Assembly (NCBI GenBank): GCA_014323795.1
Contig: JACONK010000034.1
Location: 17,941-81,940 of the forward strand
Direction: 5' to 3'
From: Paracoccaceae bacterium
GTDB taxonomy: Bacteria > Pseudomonadota > Alphaproteobacteria > Rhodobacterales > Rhodobacteraceae
Length of the DNA: 64,000 nt
Shown here: positions 55,256-64,000 of the stretch, in pieces
Layout: every line of letters starts with the position of its first letter
Position numbering within the stretch: position 1 is the first letter of the stretch
Notes under the pieces: model-generated
Database searches by the model: none
What the model saw: the letters and a program-made list of their open reading frames with translations, nothing else
What the model was told of the DNA's origin: nothing
Position numbers and translations under genes: made by a program

Positions 55256-56316
55256 CGGTCAAATTCCGCAAGCCGAGTCGCCTGATCATCGGCAATGAGC
55301 GCGTCGATCACCTCATCAAGCTCGCCCTGCATCACCTGGCCGAGCCTGTAGAGCGTCAGATTGATACGGTGATCGGTCATCCGGCCTTGGGGAAAGTTAT
55401 AGGTGCGGATGCGCTCTGATCGATCACCGGACCCGACCTGGCTTTTGCGGTCTGCCGCCCGGGCCCGGGCCACCTTGTGTCGTTTCCGGTCGTAGAGCCT
55501 GGCACGCAGGATCTGCATCGCAATCTCGCGGTTGCGATGCTGGGATTTTTCGGAACTGACGACCATGATGCCGGTTGGAATATGGGTGATGCGTACCGCA
55601 CTGTCAGTGGTGTTCACGTGCTGTCCGCCTGCGCCGCCTGCGCGCATGGTGTCGATGCGGATCTCGGTGGCGGGAATGTCGATGTCAACTTCCTCTGCCT
55701 CCGGCAACACGGCAACAGTGGCCGCAGAGGTGTGCACCCGACCACCGCTTTCGGTGGCCGGCACACGCTGGACCCGGTGCACACCGCTTTCGAATTTCAA
55801 CCGGGCAAAGACGTCTCGGCCGCGCACGTTACAGACGACCTCTTTCACGCCGCCGATTTCCGTAACGCTCTGTTCAACGATTTCAAAGCCCCAGCCCGCG
55901 TTTTCGGCATGGCGCTGGTACATCCGCAGAAGGTCGCCTGCAAAAAGCGCGGCTTCATCCCCGCCGGTGCCCGCACGGATTTCGAGAATCACAGACCGCG
56001 TATCCGCCTCATCTTTTGGCAGCAGCGCGAGCCTTACAGCCTGCTCGGCCTGCGGCAGCGCCTCTTTCAGGGCGGGAAGTTCTTCTTTCGCAAGCGTACG
56101 CATCTCCGGGTCTGTCAGCAGCGATTCCGCCTCTGCAATGTCTGCCAGGAGCCTGGTGTAAAGGGTAACCGTTTCGACCACCGGTTTCAGCACCGAATAT
56201 TCGCGCCCGAGGCCGGCAAAATCGGAACCGGTGCCGCCTTCGGCCAGGCGGGCCTCCAGGTAGGCGAAACGGTCGGTGATCGAGGCAAGTTTATCGGGCG
56301 GAATCACAGGCCGCAT
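55252..56316 (-). CDS. prfA: Peptide chain release factor 1
   Basis: RF1 ends translation at UAA and UAG. The 354-residue protein has the codon-recognition Pro-Ala-Thr tripeptide in [13 protein letters not shown] and the GGQ motif in [14 protein letters not shown] 56316 gives [17 protein letters not shown]; a frame open for another 250 codons upstream lacks similarity. It leads the prfA-prmC operon. Confidence 0.95.
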   Translation of the reverse strand: MRPVIPPDKLASITDRFAYLEARLAEGGTGSDFAGLGREYSVLKPVVETVTLYTRLLADIAEAESLLTDPEMRTLAKEELPALKEALPQAEQAVRLALLPKDEADTRSVILEIRAGTGGDEAALFAGDLLRMYQRHAENAGWGFEIVEQSVTEIGGVKEVVCNVRGRDVFARLKFESGVHRVQRVPATESGGRVHTSAATVAVLPEAEEVDIDIPATEIRIDTMRAGGAGGQHVNTTDSAVRITHIPTGIMVVSSEKSQHRNREIAMQILRARLYDRKRHKVARARAADRKSQVGSGDRSERIRTYNFPQGRMTDHRINLTLYRLGQVMQGELDEVIDALIADDQATRLAEFDR

Positions 56317-56974
56317 GTGGTACCGTTTCTCACCTCCGTCAAGAGGGCCGCATATTTTGCAAACCGCCCGGCGGCAGGAGAAGGATGAGATATCCGGACG
56401 GAGTGCTGTTGCACGGACAAATCCGGTGCCCCCGGTCCGGGCTGCGTGGTCGTCAGCAGGTGCCGTTTCTGTAACGCGCCGCAAAAGATGATGTCGGTCG
56501 ACAACCTGATATGGCGGGAGACTGGTGACACCCGCCTGTCGCCGGACCCCCCTGCCATGGGCACAACGGTCGCTGGTTGGCCTGCCATCGCGATATTTCC
56601 CTGTGGCGGCGCGCCACATACACATCGGGGTGGCGGTGCCCGGGGGCGGATGTGGGAACAAACCGGTGGCCACCCGTTGCCGGCAGGCGTATTTCGAACG
56701 AAAATGTCGTTCGGGCAAGCGGGCACTCCATCGCGGCGGGGCCAGTTTGTGGCGGGCCTGGGCAGACCTTGGTGTGGGTACACATTCTTGCGACACAGGT
56801 CCGGTTTCACTGGCTGTTGCGCCGTGACCTGTGGCAACACGCGCATCCGAACGGCCAGGGCGATGGCTGGCTTGCACGCGCTGTGCCGGGGTAGAGGGAG
56901 GCCGTCCAGTGAACGGAACGTGGCGGGTCGCCCCTATGCGGCTTTGAAGGGATTTGCGGTGCGTATGGGTGCGG
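56317..56974. other. Gene-free stretch of about 660 nt
   Basis: Several open frames occur on both strands but none has a family signature, signal peptide or ribosome binding site; they are rich in Cys, Pro and Arg and look random. It may be a decayed gene between the RodZ-like gene and prfA. Confidence 0.4.
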
Positions 56975-58162
56975 TTATTCCTGTGCCTCAACCGGAGCGG
57001 CCACAATCGCCTGCATCTCATCGTGGTTGAGCGGCGGGGCAAGCGGGTTGGTGAAAACGTCTTGTGCCGGTTCAAACCTTTCGCGCAGGGCGATTTCGCT
57101 CAAGCCCACATCGCGCACCACGCTGCCGCTGCGGCCCAGGGGGCCGTAGACCGTTTCGCCAACCTTCACGAAGGTGCCCCCGGCGTTGCCGGTTTTCAGT
57201 TTAGCCCCCCCGATGCCGGGCGGGATGCGATAGTTTTCACCCGCGTTCAGCACCTGGGAAAACAGGATGGAGCCATCATCAAACGACACCTCCACCCAAG
57301 CGGGTTTCAGCGCGACAACATCAACCGGCGGCGGGTGTTCGGCCACGGTTAACGGCGGTTGCTCAACGGGGTTCGACATTGGCCGGGCGGTCACCTGCGG
57401 TTCCGCAAAAGCTCCGACAGAACCTGCTTCAATCGTGGAAATCGGCGCATCGCGAGCCACCATCTGCGGCAGCTCAAATTCCTGCGGGCGGTAAAGCCGG
57501 TTAAGGTTGGCGGGTTTTGGGATTTCTGCCGGGGATACCGCCACCACGTTGCCGGACTGGCCTGCAGCCGGGTCGGGCAGCCGAGGGATGTCCGCGTTCA
57601 CGCCGGGGGTCTGGTTGACCGGCACAAACCGGACCCTCTGCACTTCCTTCAACACGACCCAGCTGACATAACCCAGCCCGATAATCAGCAGCACCAGCAC
57701 GATGACGGAACCCACGGCCGACAGGGACAGATGCGACAGGATACCCGGCGATTTTGGTACATTGAGCACCAGGGAGTGCGCAATCGGATCGATGGTCGGG
57801 GGCTGTATCGGTATGGGCGCGGAGGATGTTGACCTGGACGCCTGAGCAGATACCGGGTGCATCCCATGTCCGCCGCCGCAAAATCCGCTTTCAGCGCAGA
57901 AGCGGACGAAACATTCGTCCGCATTCATATTCAGATAGCGTGCGTAGGACCGCACATAGCCCGAGATGAAGCCCTTTTTATCAACGGCGGAGATATCGCA
58001 ATTTTCAATGGCGTCAATGTAGCTGGCCTTGATCCGCAAGTCATGCTGCACGTCAAGAAGGGACTTGCCCATCGTTGCCCGTTCCCCGCGCATCTGATCT
58101 CCCAGCGTGACCTCATATGCATCAAATCCGCGCGGGATGTTCCTGGCCAAATGTTCTTCCAT
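56975..58162 (-). CDS. RodZ-like helix-turn-helix membrane protein
   Basis: A 395-residue protein of RodZ layout: an N-terminal helix-turn-helix ([20 protein letters not shown], then [10 protein letters not shown] and [15 protein letters not shown]), a single transmembrane helix near residues 148-172, a long Pro-rich periplasmic linker and a C-terminal DUF4115 domain ([27 protein letters not shown]). RodZ connects MreB to the envelope in rod-shaped cells. ATG 58162 is chosen because the frame upstream lacks similarity. The next gene downstream is prfA, after a 658-nt gap. Confidence 0.8.
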   Translation of the reverse strand: MEEHLARNIPRGFDAYEVTLGDQMRGERATMGKSLLDVQHDLRIKASYIDAIENCDISAVDKKGFISGYVRSYARYLNMNADECFVRFCAESGFCGGGHGMHPVSAQASRSTSSAPIPIQPPTIDPIAHSLVLNVPKSPGILSHLSLSAVGSVIVLVLLIIGLGYVSWVVLKEVQRVRFVPVNQTPGVNADIPRLPDPAAGQSGNVVAVSPAEIPKPANLNRLYRPQEFELPQMVARDAPISTIEAGSVGAFAEPQVTARPMSNPVEQPPLTVAEHPPPVDVVALKPAWVEVSFDDGSILFSQVLNAGENYRIPPGIGGAKLKTGNAGGTFVKVGETVYGPLGRSGSVVRDVGLSEIALRERFEPAQDVFTNPLAPPLNHDEMQAIVAAPVEAQE

Positions 58163-58511
58163 TGCGTAAAAGCCTTTACCCTGACCCTGCCGACGTGCCG
58201 CCTGCTTCCAACTGCGGATTTGCCCATGCACGGCCGCTTCGCCGCGGTGCGGTCTGACATGCATACAACCGCAGTCTGCATCTTTTTTGACGATACGCAA
58301 GAGTACGAATCAGATAGTGCCCCGGTGCAACAGTTTTTGTGCCGGATGCCAGACGCACCCCCGGGTTCGCTTTCCGCTTTTTTGCAATAAAAAGTATCCG
58401 CAGGGAAACGTTCCCCGTTGCTTTATAACCTGAACAGGTTTAAAATCCCCGTAGCTGCCCGTATACTGATTTTTACGGGGGTACCTTTGTCACAGGGGTC
58501 TGCCTGCCACA
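58163..58511. other. Spacer with two inverted repeats
   Basis: No supported gene. A palindrome AACCTG-AA-CAGGTT lies at 58427-58440, and CCCCGTA (58447-58453) pairs with TACGGGG (58474-58480) around a 20-nt loop. They sit downstream of sdhE and upstream of the RodZ-like gene, so they may belong to an operator or a factor-independent terminator without a clear T run. Confidence 0.4.
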
Positions 58512-60095
<1,584 letters not shown>

Positions 60096-60336
60096 GGCAA
60101 AGGTTGCAAAACAGCCACAAAGGGGAAGCCGGGGCAGGGATCAGACCATCCCCTTTATCCGGATGTGCGAAACTGGCTTCGCCGGGCTGGCCTGCGGCAG
60201 GTCGCCGTATGCAACATCCGTGCAGGCATGATCAAATCCTGCAGTGGCCGGGTGTGCCGTACGCCGCCACACTGTCGCATCGACAACCTGTGCACCACCC
60301 TGGGTTGAACCTGACCACCCGCGTCACCGACGCTGT

Positions 60337-61167
60337 TTAGGGCGGGGCATTCGGGAAAAACAGCTGCTGGCCGCTGACGCGGAACCCCGCGATCAGGTCT
60401 TGCCCATGCGGGGACAGCATCCAGTCCACAAACGCCCGGGCCCCGGCGGCATTAACATGGGGAAAGCGTTCGGGGTTTACGGCGATGATGCCGTATTGGT
60501 TCAAAAGGGCGGGGTCTGCCTCCCAAATGATCGCGTGATTCTGTTTCGCGGCGAAGGCGGTCCAGGTGGCGCGGTCGGACAGGGTGTAGGCCCCAAGCTC
60601 CACGGCCAGCCGCAAGGTCGCGCCCATGCCTGACCCCGCTTCCAAATACCAGTCGGATGGCCTGGCCTTGTCCCGCAGGCCCACGCTTTCCCAGATCTCC
60701 AGTTCCTTGCTGTGGGTACCGCTGTTGTCTCCGCGGGATATCCACTTGTATTTCCCTTCCGCGATTCGGGCCATGACGGCGGCAAGCCCGGTCAGCGCGC
60801 CAATTCCCAAGGGGTCCGTGCGGGGGCCTGTAATGACGAAATCATTATACATCAGATCGTGGCGTATGAGGCCGTAGCCTTCGGCGACAAAAGCCTCTTC
60901 TTCGGCGCGGGCGTGGACAAGCAGTACATCCGCATCCCCGGCGCGCGCATTGCGCAGTGCCTGCCCTGTGCCAACAGCAACCACCGCAACGCGGTAGCCG
61001 GTATCAGCCTCAAAAAACGGCAGCAGGTAGTTGTAAAGGCCCGAGTTTTGCGTGGATGTGGTTGATTGCACCAGCACACGCCCGGGCTGCGCGGAGGCCT
61101 CTGTCACCAGCAGCAGAAACACCAGCGCACAGGCAACCGCACACGGATATGAGTGCCAGGGTCGCAT
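60337..61167 (-). CDS. Solitary tungstate-type ABC transporter binding protein
   Basis: A 276-residue periplasmic binding protein with a signal peptide (about residues 1-26, ending TEASA). It has the TupA-like features TTSTQNSGLYNYLLPFFE, GTGQALRNARAGDADVLLVHAR and NDFVITGPRTDP, in which Thr and Ser residues bind the oxyanion. Tungstate is the likely ligand. No permease or ATPase gene is adjacent, unlike a normal tupABC operon. It is divergent from ssrA. Confidence 0.82.
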   Translation of the reverse strand: MRPWHSYPCAVACALVFLLLVTEASAQPGRVLVQSTTSTQNSGLYNYLLPFFEADTGYRVAVVAVGTGQALRNARAGDADVLLVHARAEEEAFVAEGYGLIRHDLMYNDFVITGPRTDPLGIGALTGLAAVMARIAEGKYKWISRGDNSGTHSKELEIWESVGLRDKARPSDWYLEAGSGMGATLRLAVELGAYTLSDRATWTAFAAKQNHAIIWEADPALLNQYGIIAVNPERFPHVNAAGARAFVDWMLSPHGQDLIAGFRVSGQQLFFPNAPP

Positions 61168-61233
61168 AGGGCTGATTCGTTACCGCGCCGGGCCGCGCAT
61201 GACAAGGTCGATCCCGTGCTGCGCATACGGGTC

Positions 61234-61262
61234 TTGCACCAGCGCGCCAACGCCCCTATATA
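61234..61262 (+). promoter_or_regulatory. Sigma-70-type promoter of ssrA
   Basis: TTGCAC (61234-61239) and TATATA (61257-61262) are separated by 17 nt, the ideal spacing of a housekeeping promoter. Transcription would begin near 61268-61272, just before the tmRNA acceptor piece. Confidence 0.7.
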
Positions 61263-61269
61263 GGGTTTG

Positions 61270-61560
61270 TTCCGATTCGGAACTATGGGCATAAACGCGC
61301 TCGCAATAAGCGGACCGGACCCGGGGGCGGTACCCGGCGGCTCCACCAAAAACGCACCTGTCGGGTGCCTTTCTGATGGGGCCGAAACAGGATCGACGGA
61401 CGTGTAAAGGGGTTGCCTTGTCCCGGCGGGAAGCCACCGTTACCGGCGCACCAAAGCTAGTTGCAAACGACAACAAAGCTCCGGTCGCACTCGCTGCCTA
61501 AGGCAGTCGCGCAAGACCGACCTTCAAGCCCCGGCCTGTAGCAAGGCCGGGCGGGGTTCG
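61270..61560 (+). ncRNA. ssrA: Two-piece (permuted) transfer-messenger RNA
   Basis: The gene is circularly permuted, as in other alphaproteobacteria: the acceptor piece comes first and the coding piece second. The acceptor piece ends CGGCTCC-ACCA (61338-61348), preceded by a T arm of CCGGG/CCCGG (61321-61325, 61333-61337) with a 7-nt loop. An intervening segment (61349-61377) follows, with a GCACC/GGTGC hairpin. The coding piece starts GGGGCCG (61378-61384) and pairs fully with CGGCTCC, including the G3-U pair that marks alanine identity. The tag runs from GCA at 61463 to TAA at 61501 and reads ANDNKAPVALAA. The outer ends are approximate. Confidence 0.92.
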
Positions 61561-61694
61561 CAGGCACCTGGCAACAGAAGCCTGCATCCTGCCCCGGTGC
61601 AAGGGGTGTGCGCAGGTCGGTGTTCCGGCGTTTTCCCGGCACCGGAACATGCTATAATACTGCCGATACGGCAACGGGGATAATGGGGCCTGAC

Positions 61695-62183
61695 ATGACG
61701 GACAGCATCGATTACGGTGCCATGATGCATCGCACGATGCGCGGGCTGATCCGTGAGCTGCTGTCCGATATCGAGGCGGCAGGTGTCTTGCCCGGCGACC
61801 ATCATTTTTTCATAACCTTTGACACGCGCCACCGGGGCGTGGACATTGCGCACTGGCTGCGCGGCCGCTACCCTGATCAGATGACAGTGGTCATACAACA
61901 CTGGTTTGATAATCTGTCCGTTAGCGAAGACAGTTTCGCGGTGACACTGAATTTCGGCAATCGGCCGGAGCGGCTAACCATCCCGTTCGGTGCTATCCTG
62001 GCTTTTGTCGACCCGTCAGTGGAATTTGGCCTGCGCTTTGAGGTTTCAGACAACAGCGCGGGGGAAGAAGCAGCGCGCAGTGTGCCCGAAAGCCCGATGA
62101 TCACCCTGACCGGGGAGGATGCGCCGAACTCATCCGGGCGGGATGCGGAAGTTGTCTCGCTGGACAGTTTTCGAAAGGGCTAG
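61695..62183 (+). CDS. sspB: SspB-family ClpXP adaptor
   Basis: A 162-residue protein of the alphaproteobacterial SspB family. SspB binds ssrA-tagged polypeptides and delivers them to ClpXP. It begins DSIDYGAMMHRTMRGLIRELL, continues with HHFFITFDTRHRGVDIAHWLR and RYPDQMTVVIQH, and has DPSVEFGLRFEV near the end of the fold. The disordered C-terminal tail ends with an AEVVSLDSFRKG motif, which probably contacts ClpX. ATG 61695 is preferred; an in-frame ATG at 61683 is possible. It lies 135 nt after the tmRNA gene. Confidence 0.88.
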   Translation: MTDSIDYGAMMHRTMRGLIRELLSDIEAAGVLPGDHHFFITFDTRHRGVDIAHWLRGRYPDQMTVVIQHWFDNLSVSEDSFAVTLNFGNRPERLTIPFGAILAFVDPSVEFGLRFEVSDNSAGEEAARSVPESPMITLTGEDAPNSSGRDAEVVSLDSFRKG

Positions 62184-63113
62184 ACCGGGGTGCGCCCTGA
62201 CGCCTTCTGTCCCTGTGGCACCAGCCCTGTGACCCGTCGGAATCGCCACAGACAGGTCGCGCCCGTGTTGACCGGGGCACCGGCGTGAATTCCGGGGCAG
62301 TGTATCGGGACAATTTTGATAGCGGGTATCGTCTGGCCGGGGCAGGGTTCCCGGAACCCCGCCGCGCACCAGGTGCGGCCCCTGCAGCCCGCCTGTTTTG
62401 CGGGCGTGTGTGGCGGCGGTGTGCCCTCTGTGGCCTTCATAACGCTGTTTTATCGCCTGTTAATGGCCGTTTTACGGTGTGTTTAGATTAAGCGATGCGT
62501 CTCTACATCACAACACGAGGTCGTATTGCGTGATTTCGATGTTTTGTATGCTGGTCAGGGTGCCGCACTTCCAGGATATCCGTGTACGTTCCCGCCCCGG
62601 TGCGGCTGTGGCCAAGGGGGGGGCGCACAGGCCACCCCGCCACATCCCGCCACATCCCGCCACATTCTGATGCCATGCCCATCACCACCAGAGAAGCCGG
62701 TGATGCCATCACACCGGAAGGCTCGGGGGTTAAAGATATCGGCCGCTTCGCCGCCGGGCCATCGCCCCCACGGCCCCTGACAAGACAGTCATCCTGCCCC
62801 CGGCCCGGGGTGCGCACACGGACCTATACATTTGCGCCCGCGTCCCGGTGTGGCCTCCTTCGGTTCCTTCACGCGCTGCCTGACGCGCAGGGCCAGCGCA
62901 TCCCCCCGCGTCATTGGCGGGGCGGCTCATGCGCCCTGAATCCCTTGCAGGCCCGTATATCCTGAAAGACCGATCAGTCAATCGGCATTTAAAGCCCGAT
63001 ACACGAGGCCTTTACCCCCCGTCCGGCCTCTATCCGGCCCAAGGGGGCATCTGAAACCGGAACCCGGGCCGGACATGCCGCACGAGGCGGGGAGGCCCCC
63101 GGGGTTTCCTGCC
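62184..63113. other. Gene-free stretch of about 930 nt
   Basis: I see no supported gene. The region has low-complexity GC-rich parts, a run of eight G near 62616 and three perfect copies of a 10-bp unit CCCGCCACAT at 62636-62665. It lies between sspB and the convergent end of the second RTX gene. Confidence 0.4.
62636..62665. repeat. Short tandem repeat, 3 copies of 10 bp
   Basis: Three exact, adjacent copies of CCCGCCACAT. Not in any coding sequence that I can support. Confidence 0.85.
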
Positions 63114-64000
63114 TTACACGAATTCAAAGCTATCCTCTGTCAGCGCATCGCGCTGAACACCTTCCAGATAGATAGTTCCCTCATCCCACTCAACTCTGGC
63201 ACCGGTTCCCTTGGCCCATTTCTTTATCGTCAGGTCAGAAAACTCTACAACAGAGCCATCGGCTCCCACTCCATGCAGTTCAAGAGTATCCTTCCCGACA
63301 GCAAAGTCCGTAACAATGTCTCCGCCATGTTTGGCCTTGAACACAAAGGTATCCCTGCCTGTTCCACCTGTCAGGATGTCGTCCTGTTTTCCGCCTTGCA
63401 GCCGGTCGCCTCCACGACCTCCATTCAGCCAGTCACGGGCATTACCACCGGACAGGAAGTCATTCCCGCCAGAGCCTTCGATGTAGTCACGGCCAGAGTT
63501 GCCACGTATAACATCCCTGCCATCAGACCCCCGGATCCAGTCCTTTCTATTGATTCCAATGAGTTCCTGTGTTCCAGTGACTTCCGCAGGATTCCTCCCG
63601 TCTACGACATTGAACCCGTCTGTGCTTTCAGGAATCCTTGCCACTGCAACATAAGAGCTCTTTGCAGGAACCTCTGCAGGTGCTTCCGGTTCTGCGGGGG
63701 TTTCAGCAGGTTCCCCTTCTTCCGGTTCCGGTTCTGCGGGGGCTTCCGTGAAGATGAAATCCGCCGCCGTCAGGTCCGTATGGGCCACGCCCGTCAGCGT
63801 CAGGTGGCCGCCATCCCAGGTCACGGTCGTATCGGACCCACTGCCGGCAATGGCCAGATCAGCGAAAGACACACCCGCCACGGTGATGTGGATGCGGTCC
63901 GCCCCGGTGCCGAAGTCGGTAATGGTATCGCCGTCAAAAGAGCCATAGGAGAAGGTATCGGCACCCTCCCCGCCGGTCAGCGTGTCGGCAGCGGCACCGC
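63114..64000 (-). CDS. RTX calcium-binding protein, 3' part (5' end outside window)
   Basis: The frame is open to the right edge. It encodes RTX nonapeptides and a GDTITDF segment, then a Pro/Glu-rich linker (about 63650-63750, repeated EPE and AEP motifs). Next comes a second RTX block with degenerate repeats such as GSGGNDFLSGGNARDWLNGG, and it closes with GGDIVTDFAVGKDTLELHGVG and a C-terminus ending SFEFV, as expected for type I secretion. Only about 295 residues are visible. This is a second RTX protein besides the one at 16.5-19.3 kb. Confidence 0.85.
   Translation of the reverse strand, partial: GAAADTLTGGEGADTFSYGSFDGDTITDFGTGADRIHITVAGVSFADLAIAGSGSDTTVTWDGGHLTLTGVAHTDLTAADFIFTEAPAEPEPEEGEPAETPAEPEAPAEVPAKSSYVAVARIPESTDGFNVVDGRNPAEVTGTQELIGINRKDWIRGSDGRDVIRGNSGRDYIEGSGGNDFLSGGNARDWLNGGRGGDRLQGGKQDDILTGGTGRDTFVFKAKHGGDIVTDFAVGKDTLELHGVGADGSVVEFSDLTIKKWAKGTGARVEWDEGTIYLEGVQRDALTEDSFEFV

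Noticed and set aside
56446..57030. 194-codon plus-strand frame in the gap upstream of prfA
   Set aside because: Cys/Arg/Gly-rich with no motif or ribosome binding site, and it overlaps the 3' end of the RodZ-like gene.

Overview
The window reads as a high-GC alphaproteobacterial chromosome, most likely Rhodobacterales-like. Four things support this: a two-piece, circularly permuted ssrA gene whose tag reads ANDNKAPVALAA; an alphaproteobacterial SspB beside it; UvrA with the CPVSG variant of the first zinc site; and small Rhodobacterales-type proteins (DUF6280-like, DUF4167, SdhE). No rRNA or tRNA gene and no CRISPR array was seen. Most of the sequence is housekeeping genes in short operons, with accessory islands, pseudogenes and long gene-free gaps between them, so the genome looks mildly eroded.

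Layout. 0-15.5 kb is core information processing: ligA (with a duplicated N-terminal segment), recG, an Fe-S scaffold gene, hisI, gluQ, a methyltransferase, trmFO, gyrA, and ssb divergent from uvrA. 15.5-21.3 kb is accessory: an AT-rich structured stretch, a broken secreted-protein gene, an IS1595-type transposase remnant, a large RTX protein made almost only of repeats, and a translationally coupled ATPase plus nuclease-like gene pair (candidate defence module). 21.5-26 kb is pyrG, secG, hisE, hisF and rpe. 26.3-29.6 kb holds a DUF502 membrane protein and a low-GC type II restriction-modification pair followed by a YaaA/DUF6884-like gene.

29.7-37 kb carries tadA, rluB, a cold-shock gene, a terC/telA pair, a rhomboid pseudogene, a DUF6280-like gene, efp and a Sua5-type gene. 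37.5-43.3 kb is a five-gene malonate operon: a TRAP transporter (P, Q, M), malonyl-CoA decarboxylase and malonyl-CoA synthetase. 43.3-46 kb is ndk, then pepA-holC. 46.1-53.7 kb is the envelope operon lptF-lptG-lptD-surA-pdxA-rsmA, tightly overlapped. 53.7-60.1 kb holds prfA-prmC, a DUF4167 gene, a RodZ-like gene, sdhE and an aspartate aminotransferase. 60.3-62.2 kb has a solitary tungstate-type binding protein, then ssrA and sspB together, so the tag-encoding RNA and its ClpXP adaptor share a locus. The window ends inside a second RTX gene on the minus strand.

Several partial tandem duplications stand out: within ligA (offset 189-198 nt), within surA (offset 69 nt, in frame) and between secG and pyrG (offset 66 nt).
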